Part shown: positions 1 to 5,114 of the stretch, piece by piece
Numbering within the stretch: the stretch's first letter is position 1
How the letters are laid out: the number at the start of each line of letters is the position of its first letter
Origin: Desulfobacteraceae bacterium
GTDB lineage: Bacteria; Desulfobacterota; Desulfobulbia; Desulfobulbales; Desulfobulbaceae
NCBI GenBank assembly: GCA_022837185.1
Contig: JALHJD010000191.1
Coordinates: 1 to 5,916 of the forward strand
DNA: 5,916 nt
Reading direction: 5' to 3'
Notes under the pieces: generated by a model
Told to the model about the DNA's origin: nothing
Seen by the model: only the letters and a program-made list of their open reading frames with translations
The model's database searches: none
Made by a program: the position numbers and the translations under genes

Positions 1-474
1 GCCGGAAAAACCGGATTATTTGCGGTTGATACCGATGATTTGATCGAATCGATGACCAACCGCAAAATAAGGTCGATATTCACCGTGGACGGCGAACCGT
101 TTTTCAGGCAGCTTGAACAGCGGACCTCCGAATGGCTGCGCTGCAATGTGCGCAACACCATCGTCGCCACCGGAGGGGGATTCTTCCATGCCCTCCAACG
201 GGGAGAGGGCGACGCGGTGGTGTTCCTGCACGCGCCCCTTGAAGTCATATTGCAGGCCATTCACGATCATCCCCGGGGCCGGAAGAAAATTAAAAAACGC
301 CCGCTCCTGGGGGACATAAACAAGGCCCGTGAACTGTATGCCAAGCGGCTTCCCCTGTACAGGAAGGCGGCGGATGTCGAGATCGGCGTCGAGGGTCTGG
401 AGGCGGAGGCGATTGCCGACCGGATCATGCTGAAGCTGGGGCTCACCCCAGGAGAAGAGACGTCGAGAGCGTAG
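1..474 (+). CDS. aroK: Shikimate kinase, 5'-truncated by window edge
   Basis: This gene encodes shikimate kinase, the cytosolic enzyme that phosphorylates shikimate with ATP in the pathway to chorismate and the aromatic amino acids. Frame 1 is open from base 1, giving 157 visible residues (families are usually about 165-180 aa), so only the N-terminus is missing. Visible landmarks are the DTD pair (D10, D12) followed by LIE, the FFR..E segment with the shikimate-contacting Arg (R36), the ATGGG loop (G58-G60), the RPLL lid motif (R100-L103) and the late Arg in KRLPLY (R116). The first residues AGKT look like a P-loop but lie only six residues before the DTD motif, too close, so the true P-loop is upstream of the window. 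The stretch between GGG and VVFL is about 12 residues, where I would expect around 18, and lacks the usual NR..L segment. Identification is firm; aroK versus aroL cannot be decided. Confidence 0.9.
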   Translation, partial: AGKTGLFAVDTDDLIESMTNRKIRSIFTVDGEPFFRQLEQRTSEWLRCNVRNTIVATGGGFFHALQRGEGDAVVFLHAPLEVILQAIHDHPRGRKKIKKRPLLGDINKARELYAKRLPLYRKAADVEIGVEGLEAEAIADRIMLKLGLTPGEETSRA

Positions 475-583
475 CCGTATGGTGTGATCAGCCTGAAAAA
501 CGGGCGAAGAATTACACGAGTGACAACCGGGCGGAATAATGCAAAAATCAGCATATCGCCGTCACCGCCGCCGCCGGTCCTCC

Positions 584-612
584 TTGACAGAGATATGCGC
601 TCCTGGTATCAA
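584..612 (+). promoter_or_regulatory. Sigma-70-type promoter for the 197-aa exported protein
   Basis: A perfect -35 box TTGACA (584-589) is followed by exactly 17 nt and then TATCAA (607-612), a 4/6 match to the -10 consensus. TG lies one base upstream of it (TGGTATCAA, 604-612), giving an extended -10. Transcription would start near 619, leaving an untranslated leader of about 110 nt before the ATG at 731. The promoter sits in the 475-730 gap after the shikimate kinase gene. I see no convincing terminator or gene in the rest of that gap; an Arg-rich open frame from 539 into the gene is best read as non-coding because it would bury the signal peptide. Confidence 0.55.
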
Positions 613-730
613 GAATGTAATTCATGCCCCCTTCCAATCCGGGGTGCGCATCTCTCCCCTTAGTCGTCGGAAGCGGCGGGAAAATGGTTTGCGCGGGTCG
701 GGGGACAATTCTCTTGAGCAAAGGTACTTT

Positions 731-1324
731 ATGAAAAAATTTGTCGTGGGCCTGGCCGCCGGATTGGCGCTGATCCTGCACTCTCCGTCTCTTTTTGCCG
801 AGGATGAGGTGCTGACGATCATCGAACAGGCCGTGAGTCAGTACAAGAACAACGATCTCGCCGGGGCGACCAGCAATCTGGAATACGCCTCGCAACTGAT
901 CAGGCAGAAGAAAAGCGAGGCAATGAAAAGTCTGCTGCCCGAGCCGCTTGCCGGCTGGGAGGCGGAGCCGGCGACCGCACAGGCCCTCGGCGCGGCGGTG
1001 TTCGGCGGGGGCATAACAGTGAGCCGGTCCTATTCAAAAAAACCCGCCGTCATCACCATTGACATCGTTTCCGACTCGCCCCTGCTCCAGTCGCTGGTGA
1101 TGATGATCAACAATCCGATGATCGCCGGGGCCAGCGGGGGAAAGCTTGAAAACGTCAACGGCCAGCGGGCCATAGTGCAGTACGACGAAGCCGCCCGCAA
1201 GGGGGAAGTCAATATCGTGGTTGAGAACCGGTTCATGGTCACCCTCAAGGGCAAGAATGCGGAGAGGAGCCAGCTCATTTCCTATGCCGCCGCGGTGGAT
1301 TATGCTTCTCTGGCCGAACACTGA
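731..1324 (+). CDS. Uncharacterised exported (periplasmic) protein, 197 aa
   Basis: I do not recognise a named family. The ATG at 731 is chosen because it is preceded by AAAGG at a normal distance and opens a clear signal peptide: MKK, then a hydrophobic stretch (about residues 4-16), then SLFA with predicted cleavage after A23. A longer frame from 539 would bury this under an Arg-rich tail and is rejected. The mature protein of about 174 aa begins with an amphipathic helical region (residues 25-60). It continues with an LLPEPLAGWEAE segment, a Gly-rich AVFGGGITVSRSY stretch, and alternating hydrophobic segments typical of a small alpha/beta fold (ITIDIVSDSPLLQ, residues about 112-124; then NPMIAGASGG). 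It has no Cys, lipobox or transmembrane helix after the signal. It has its own promoter at 584-612 and may share a transcript with the cluster beginning at 1388. It is probably a soluble periplasmic protein; no activity can be inferred. Confidence 0.85.
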   Translation: MKKFVVGLAAGLALILHSPSLFAEDEVLTIIEQAVSQYKNNDLAGATSNLEYASQLIRQKKSEAMKSLLPEPLAGWEAEPATAQALGAAVFGGGITVSRSYSKKPAVITIDIVSDSPLLQSLVMMINNPMIAGASGGKLENVNGQRAIVQYDEAARKGEVNIVVENRFMVTLKGKNAERSQLISYAAAVDYASLAEH

Positions 1325-1387
1325 TTGAACGGTTGACCGACGGACCCAATGATCATTTTCCCGGGGAGTGCCGAGGAGGTTTTTCCC

Positions 1388-1471
1388 GTGGAGCATGGAA
1401 ACCCCTGTTGCAATGGTAAAGAATTGGCCTTCTTCCCGCAGCAGGGGTTTTTCAATGGAGCAGCATTATGA
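1388..1471 (+). CDS. Possible 27-codon leader ORF (GTG start) overlapping the 60-aa gene
   Basis: A short open frame begins with GTG at 1388, eight nucleotides after a strong Shine-Dalgarno GGAGG (1375-1379). It runs 27 codons to a TGA (1469-1471) that overlaps the ATG of the next gene in an ATGA junction. The peptide starts MEHGNPCCNGKE and carries Cys-Cys, Phe-Phe, Gln-Gln and a second Phe-Phe pair. It has no signal peptide or known motif. Its codons have a lower G+C at third positions (about 56%) than the neighbouring genes, so it looks more like a regulatory leader than a conserved protein. The strong hairpin 1399-1450 lies wholly inside it, so ribosomes translating it would melt that structure. 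An out-of-frame ATG at 1395 (27 aa, ending at 1478) is a less well-placed alternative. The site is suggestive only; the ORF may be fortuitous. Confidence 0.33.
   Translation: MEHGNPCCNGKELAFFPQQGFFNGAAL
1399..1452 (+). terminator. Strong hairpin with U-tract; terminator or attenuator before the 60-aa gene/mpl unit
   Basis: The arms AAACCCCTGTTGC (1399-1411) and GCAGCAGGGGTTT (1438-1450) pair over 13 bp with a single G-U. The 26-nt loop contains a further 5-bp stem (AAGAA 1419-1423 with TTCTT 1430-1434). A run of five T (1448-1452) overlaps and follows the 3' arm, giving an intrinsic-terminator shape. It lies 75 nt after the 197-aa gene and would be a natural end for that transcript. However, it stops only 15 nt before the ATG at 1468, leaving no room for another promoter. 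Downstream expression would therefore need read-through, which suggests attenuation. Confidence 0.6.
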
Positions 1472-1650
1472 GCGGTGAAAAGAAGGAATCGGTCGCGGCC
1501 AGCCGTCCGGTAACGGATGAGGCGGTGTTCAAGGTGACCAAGGAAATCGTGGTCAAGTTTATCGAGGTCGGTCGGCTCACCCCGGCCAATTTCGAGGAGA
1601 CCTACACCAGGATTTTCGAGACGGTCAGGAAGTCGGTGCGTTCGGAGTGA
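1468..1650 (+). CDS. Small 60-aa protein of unknown function, translationally coupled to mpl
   Basis: ATG at 1468 is preceded by GGAG (1457-1460) at 7 nt. The stop TGA (1648-1650) overlaps the GTG start of mpl (1647-1649), so the two are probably made in fixed proportion. The protein has a polar, probably flexible N-terminus (residues 1-16) and then one compact predicted helical region, TDEAVFKVTKEIVVKFIEVG (residues 16-35), a turn around L38-P39, and a second amphipathic helix (residues 41-57). It has no Cys, signal peptide or membrane segment, so it should be cytosolic. The T-x-E-I-V pattern followed by a Pro turn and a second helix loosely recalls the N-terminal helical part of MucR/Ros regulators, but there is no zinc finger. 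This is an impression, not a family assignment. It could be a protein-protein interaction module. Confidence 0.75.
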   Translation: MSGEKKESVAASRPVTDEAVFKVTKEIVVKFIEVGRLTPANFEETYTRIFETVRKSVRSE

Positions 1651-3101
1651 AAGCGGCGGTTCTCGATCCGGCACTGAATGAGGTTCCCGCGAATGTGCGC
1701 CGCATTCACCTCATGGGGGTCTGCGGCACGGGAATGGCCGCCCTGGCCGGCATGCTCAAGGAACGCGGCTTCAGTGTGACCGGATCGGATCAGAACGTCT
1801 ATCCGCCGATGTCCGACTTTCTCAAGGCCGCCGGCATAGAGGTCAGGGAAGGATACAGGGCGGCAAACCTCGAGTTCGGGCCTGATCTTGTCATCGTCGG
1901 CAACGTCATTCGCGCGGTCAATCCCGAGGCGGTGCGGCTGGCCGAATTGAAGATCAACTATGTTTCCATGCCCCAGGCCCTGGGCCACTTCTTTCTCAAC
2001 GATCAGATATCGCTGGTGGTCGCCGGCACCCACGGCAAGACCACCACTTCGTCCCTGCTTGCTTCCGTTCTCCATGCGGCCGGCGCTTCGCCCGGCTTCA
2101 TGATCGGGGGGATTGTCGAGGGGTTCGGGCGCAATTTCAATCTGGGCCGGGGCGGGTACTTTGTTGTCGAAGGGGATGAGTATGACACGGCCTTTTTTGA
2201 CAAGGGTTCCAAGTTTCTCCATTACCGCCCCGATTACGCCATTGTCACCTCCATTGAATTTGATCATGCCGATATTTTCCGCGACCTGGAGATGATCAAG
2301 GATGCCTTTGCCCGCTTCGTCCGGCTTGTTCCGGCGAAAGGGGCCATATTCGCCTGCCTGGACGATCCGGTTGTCAGGGAGGTTTGCCGACAGGCCGCCT
2401 GTCAGGTCGTCGGCTACGGGACCGCCCCGGATTGTGCCTGGCGGGTGGATACGTACACCTCCAGGGGGCTGGCGTCGGAGTTTGAGGTGTACCGCCGGGG
2501 GTCGCTCTACGGCCGCTTCCGCCTGCCCATGCCGGGAATGCATAATGTCCTCAATGCCATCGCGGTCATCGCCCTGCTGGACCATCTCGGGTTTCAACCG
2601 GAGCCCGTCCGGGCAGGCCTCGCTTCTTTTCAGGGCATAAAACGGCGGCAGCAGATCCGCGGGGAGATCAATTCCATCACCGTGGTGGACGATTTTGCCC
2701 ATCATCCCACCGCCGTCCGGGAAACCATCGCGGCCCTGAAATCGGCCTGGCCGGAAAGGCGGCTGCTGGTCGTGTTTGAACCGCGCACCAATTCGAGCCG
2801 GCGTTCGGTGTTTCAGCAGGAATATGCAGGCGCCTTTCCCTGCGGGGAAATAATTGTCGTCAGGCAGCATGTACCCCTGGATGATGTCCCGCTGGATCAG
2901 CAGTTTTCGGCCTCCAGGCTCGTTGACGATCTCAGGGCCGGGGGCAGGGAGGCGTACTGCTTCGACCGGACTGAGGAAATCCTCGATTTCCTCGTCCGTC
3001 ACGCCGTCCCGGGAGATGTGATCGCCATTCTGTCCAACGGCGGATTCGACAACATCCATGAGCGGCTGCTTGCACGCCTGGCTGGAAATTCCCCCCGGTA
3101 A
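1647..3101 (+). CDS. mpl: UDP-N-acetylmuramate:L-alanyl-gamma-D-glutamyl-meso-diaminopimelate ligase (murein tripeptide ligase)
   Basis: This cytosolic Mur-family ligase uses ATP to attach recovered L-Ala-gamma-D-Glu-meso-DAP to UDP-MurNAc, bypassing MurC, MurD and MurE in peptidoglycan recycling. Domains in order: a nucleotide-sugar binding fold with GVCGTGM (residues 24-30); the ATP site GTHGKTTT (127-134); VEGDEYDTAFFDK (174-186) and SIEFDHADIF (202-211), which separate Mpl from MurC; HNVLNA (299-304); a C-terminal domain with DDFAHHPTA (348-356), FEPRTNSS (377-384) and SNGGFDNIHERLL (463-475). At 484 aa it is slightly longer than the E. coli enzyme (about 457 aa) because of 16 residues before the first beta strand. 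The GTG at 1647 overlaps the previous stop. It has no close Shine-Dalgarno of its own, consistent with coupling. An in-frame GTG at 1695, with TGAGG upstream, would give a more standard N-terminus (VRRIHLMGVCG) and is a real alternative start. Confidence 0.94.
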   Translation: MKAAVLDPALNEVPANVRRIHLMGVCGTGMAALAGMLKERGFSVTGSDQNVYPPMSDFLKAAGIEVREGYRAANLEFGPDLVIVGNVIRAVNPEAVRLAELKINYVSMPQALGHFFLNDQISLVVAGTHGKTTTSSLLASVLHAAGASPGFMIGGIVEGFGRNFNLGRGGYFVVEGDEYDTAFFDKGSKFLHYRPDYAIVTSIEFDHADIFRDLEMIKDAFARFVRLVPAKGAIFACLDDPVVREVCRQAACQVVGYGTAPDCAWRVDTYTSRGLASEFEVYRRGSLYGRFRLPMPGMHNVLNAIAVIALLDHLGFQPEPVRAGLASFQGIKRRQQIRGEINSITVVDDFAHHPTAVRETIAALKSAWPERRLLVVFEPRTNSSRRSVFQQEYAGAFPCGEIIVVRQHVPLDDVPLDQQFSASRLVDDLRAGGREAYCFDRTEEILDFLVRHAVPGDVIAILSNGGFDNIHERLLARLAGNSPR

Positions 3102-3195
3102 GGGCCTGACGGCTGCAGTGCCGGATCGGGCGGTCTTTGCGGCTCCCGGCGGATTCCGGGGGGAACATCTTCAATCCGCTGCTTCAAGGTCGGCC

Positions 3196-3224
3196 TGAAT
3201 CGACCCCGTTACGGGGGGTATTCA
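3196..3224 (+). other. Stem-loop in the leader of the 79-aa membrane protein
   Basis: TGAAT (3196-3200) pairs with ATTCA (3220-3224) and ACCCC (3203-3207) with GGGGT (3215-3219), leaving a 2-nt bulge and a 7-nt loop. It has no T tract, so it is not a standard intrinsic terminator. It lies 15 nt before the AGGAGG of the next gene and could be the 3' end structure of the mpl message or a leader element. The rest of the 3102-3249 gap also holds a 7-bp GC hairpin around CTCCCGG/CCGGGGG, again without a T tract. I found no convincing promoter in this gap. Confidence 0.35.
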
Positions 3225-3249
3225 CGTCACCCGTCAGAGAGGAGGTTGT

Positions 3250-3489
3250 ATGCAGAACTGGAGGAATAATCAAAGCAGGTCGGTCTGGTTCCTGGTCTGT
3301 TTCATAGTCTGGCTGATTATCAATGTTCGGGTCGAAGCGGGAATAGGAACCTCGTTCGAGCGTGCCGTCGACGGGCTCGTCGGCGGGGCGGTTCTCCTTG
3401 CCGCCGTATTTCTGACCCTCAGGTACGTCAGGTGCGTGGGAGGCGAATGCCCGAAGGAAGGGGATTGCGACGGGGACAAGGCCGGGTGA
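3250..3489 (+). CDS. Small two-helix membrane protein with Cys-rich tail, 79 aa
   Basis: I do not recognise a family. The start is well fixed by a strong AGGAGG (3240-3245) four nucleotides before the ATG. Two hydrophobic segments are visible, roughly residues 12-26 (VWFLVCFIVWLIINV) and 42-60 (GLVGGAVLLAAVFLTLRYV), joined by a short loop (VEAGIGTSFERAVD). Basic residues before the first helix and after the second (R10; R58, R61) suggest that both ends face the cytoplasm. The tail is acidic and carries Cys62, Cys67 and Cys73, which could bind a metal or form disulfides; a fourth Cys (C17) is in helix 1. It follows mpl by 148 nt in the same direction and ends only 9 nt from the stop of the opposing Hpt gene, with no terminator between them. 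Function unknown. Confidence 0.75.
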   Translation: MQNWRNNQSRSVWFLVCFIVWLIINVRVEAGIGTSFERAVDGLVGGAVLLAAVFLTLRYVRCVGGECPKEGDCDGDKAG

Positions 3490-3498
3490 GGGCGGGCA

Positions 3499-3837
3499 TC
3501 AGATGATTCCGGCCATTTCTTCTTTCAGCTCGGCGATAAGCGGAAAATAATCGTCCGCTCCTCCTTCTGCCCTGCAGGCCTGTTCAACGGCAAGCGCTTT
3601 GTCCGCCGGCGCCGTCAAGCCGAGGCTCAGCAACGCCCCTTTCAGGGCATGGCCGGCCCGGCCGGTTTCCTCCCGGGAGCCTGTTGCCGCAGCATGTTCA
3701 AGCTTCGACCACAGCTCTCGCAGCGATGCCAGGAAGCGCGGCAGCAAGGCGTCTATCCTGTCGTCGGGCAAGAGGAAGGCGGTACGCAGATGGTTTCTGA
3801 TGATCTGTTCGCAGGCGATGCGCTGCTGTTCTGACAT
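3499..3837 (-). CDS. Stand-alone Hpt (histidine phosphotransfer) domain protein, 112 aa
   Basis: The protein is essentially one Hpt domain, the four-helix carrier that shuttles phosphate between receiver domains and hybrid kinases in phosphorelays. The signature is AGHALKGALLSLGL, with the predicted phosphorylated residue at His63 (codon 3651-3649) followed by L-K-G as in the family. Helices before it (LLPRFLASLRELWSKLEHA, residues 31-49) and after it (residues 77-110) fit the bundle. No kinase, receiver or membrane segment is present. The open frame extends upstream to 4017, but I choose Met at 3837: it begins the domain, and an AT-rich promoter-like patch (3881-3900) lies inside the would-be extension. 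The ribosome site is weak (GGA about 9 nt upstream). It is the only reverse-strand gene, convergent with the 79-aa gene and divergent from tilS. Its partner proteins are not in the window. Confidence 0.85.
   Translation of the reverse strand: MSEQQRIACEQIIRNHLRTAFLLPDDRIDALLPRFLASLRELWSKLEHAAATGSREETGRAGHALKGALLSLGLTAPADKALAVEQACRAEGGADDYFPLIAELKEEMAGII
3517..3530. repeat. 14-nt direct repeat, copy 1 of 2 (second copy 3957-3970)
   Basis: TTCTTCTTTCAGCT occurs here and again at 3957-3970. Copy 1 is inside the 3' end of the Hpt gene, where the reverse strand encodes ELKEE. Copy 2 is upstream of that gene, in the divergent region beside the tilS promoter. A 14-nt exact match in a window of this size is mildly unlikely by chance, but no function is apparent. 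Confidence 0.3.
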
Positions 3838-3880
3838 GTTCGTGAATCCGACCGGCCCGCCGGAGTTGCCGATCCGGCCG

Positions 3881-3900
3881 GTTTTATGATATATATTCAG
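3881..3900 (-). promoter_or_regulatory. AT-rich -10 candidate for the Hpt gene
   Basis: Read on the reverse strand, this patch is CTGAATATATATCATAAAAC, containing TATCAT and overlapping TATATAT possibilities. It is a sharp AT island in a very GC-rich neighbourhood, 44-63 nt upstream of the Hpt start at 3837. No matching -35 box is visible at 16-18 nt, so the call rests on composition and position. It would make the 3838-4016 interval a divergent control region shared with tilS. Confidence 0.33.
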
Positions 3901-3956
3901 CCATGAAGCCGGGGGCTCCCCACCGGAAACGCCCGGCCTGACCGGCGCTGTACCCA

Positions 3957-3986
3957 TTCTTCTTTCAGCTTTTTCAATGGTATCAA
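3957..3986 (+). promoter_or_regulatory. Extended -10 promoter candidate for tilS
   Basis: TGGTATCAA (3978-3986) is an extended -10 element identical over nine bases to the one in the stronger promoter at 604-612. It is placed about 31 nt upstream of the tilS ATG. The -35 position about 17-18 nt upstream holds only a weak TTCTTC-like hexamer (3957-3962), which an extended -10 can tolerate. Transcription would begin near 3993 and leave a leader of about 24 nt. Confidence 0.42.
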
Positions 3987-4016
3987 AAGGCGACATGTTG
4001 TGCACGGATAATTGCA

Positions 4017-5078
4017 ATGCATTCCCTTGAGCGCGATACCCTGAAAAATATGCAGAGGGAGCGCCTGCTCCGGGCCGCCGATAAAACGGTGCTGGTCGGG
4101 GTGTCCGGCGGGCCTGACTCGGTCGCCCTGCTGCACGTGCTGGCTGCGCTGCGTTCCCCCTTGGGGATTACCCTTGCGGCGTTGTACGTGGATCATGGCC
4201 TGCGCCCCGAAGAATCAGCGGCCGAGAAGGACTATGTCCGGGCCCTGGCGGAAAAGCTGGATGCCCGGTTTGCCGCGGTCCAGGTTGACGTCAGGCGGTC
4301 GGCCGGGGAAAAGAAGCTTTCCCTGGAACATGCGGCCCGTGATCTCAGGTATGCGGCATTGCGGGAAACCGCAGCCGGATTTGACGCAGGCTGCATCGCC
4401 GTGGCGCATACCGCCGATGATCAGGCCGAGGAAGTCCTTCTCCGTCTTCTGCGCGGATCGGGGAGGAAAGGACTGTCCGGCATGCGTTCCCGCAGCAGGG
4501 ATATCATCCGGCCGTTCCTCAGGTTCGGGAAGGCGCGGATACTCGATTACCTCCGGGAGCGCCGGATTCATTTTTTTGACGATTCGACCAATGTTGACCT
4601 GCGCTACCTGCGGAACCGGGTCCGCCATCAGCTCCTGCCCTATCTTGAAAGGAATTTTGACCTCGGCATCCGCCGCGCCCTGTGTAAGACCGCCGACAGC
4701 CTTGCCGAGGACGAGGACCTGCTTGAACAGATGACCAGTCAGGCGCTGGAAGCCGTCGTTGCCGGGGTTTCCCGGAACAGGCAGACGTCGTCCTGGAGAA
4801 TCGTGCTCAACCGGCCCGGCCTGCTTGATCAGCCAATTGCCATCCAGCGGCGGATCATCGAAAAACTGTTGTGGGAAGTGGGCGGGACGGCCTCCTATTA
4901 CCATATCATGAAAATAACCGAGGCCGCCGCGGGCGCCCGGTCCGGAAGCGAACTGCATCTCGCCCGGGGACTGCGGGTCGGCATCCGCAAGGATTATCTG
5001 GAGTTTCTTTTTCCCCGGGGACGCGGTCCGTGGCGCGGGCGGCTCTATCCGGACCGGCGGAGCCGGACGGCGGGCTGA
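4017..5078 (+). CDS. tilS: tRNA(Ile)-lysidine synthase
   Basis: TilS joins lysine to cytidine 34 of the CAU-anticodon tRNA-Ile using ATP, changing its codon reading from AUG to AUA and its charging from Met to Ile. The N-terminal PP-loop ATPase domain shows SGGPDS (residues 30-35), VDHGLRPEESAAE (58-70), HTADDQAEEVLLRLLRG (131-147) and GLSGM (152-156). RPFL (165-168) and DDSTNVDLRYLRNRVRHQLLP (188-208) complete the catalytic half. Residues about 215-330 are the helical substrate-binding region. At 353 aa it is shorter than E. coli TilS (about 432 aa) and appears to lack most of the C-terminal domain, ending instead in an Arg-rich tail; shorter forms are known. The ATG at 4017 has only a weak GGA at 8 nt; Met12 (4050) is a less likely alternative. 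It heads an operon with the 121-aa gene and is divergent from the Hpt gene. Confidence 0.95.
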   Translation: MHSLERDTLKNMQRERLLRAADKTVLVGVSGGPDSVALLHVLAALRSPLGITLAALYVDHGLRPEESAAEKDYVRALAEKLDARFAAVQVDVRRSAGEKKLSLEHAARDLRYAALRETAAGFDAGCIAVAHTADDQAEEVLLRLLRGSGRKGLSGMRSRSRDIIRPFLRFGKARILDYLRERRIHFFDDSTNVDLRYLRNRVRHQLLPYLERNFDLGIRRALCKTADSLAEDEDLLEQMTSQALEAVVAGVSRNRQTSSWRIVLNRPGLLDQPIAIQRRIIEKLLWEVGGTASYYHIMKITEAAAGARSGSELHLARGLRVGIRKDYLEFLFPRGRGPWRGRLYPDRRSRTAG

Positions 5079-5114
5079 TTTCCGGACGGACCGGCTACAG
5101 AGGAGGATCAACGG

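Noticed and set aside
1..12. AGKT as the shikimate kinase P-loop
   Set aside because: It is only six residues before the DTD motif, whereas the family has roughly 18 residues between the Lys and this motif. The true P-loop must lie upstream.
539..730. In-frame N-terminal extension of the 197-aa protein
   Set aside because: It adds 64 mostly Arg-rich residues ahead of a clean signal peptide, overlaps the promoter at 584-612, and has no better ribosome site than the ATG at 731.
1602..3059. A 485-codon open frame on the reverse strand opposite mpl
   Set aside because: It is the antisense shadow of a GC-rich gene. Its translation shows no domain and is Pro/Gly/Arg/Asp-rich, while the forward strand carries every Mpl motif.
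3999..4016. Sigma-54-like GTGCACGG...TTGCA before tilS
   Set aside because: The essential GG is GT, the spacing is one base too long, and the site touches the start codon.
3838..4017. Upstream extension of the Hpt frame to 172 aa
   Set aside because: The extra 60 residues have no domain, cover the AT-rich promoter-like patch and would overlap the start of tilS. The Hpt domain begins at the Met at 3837.
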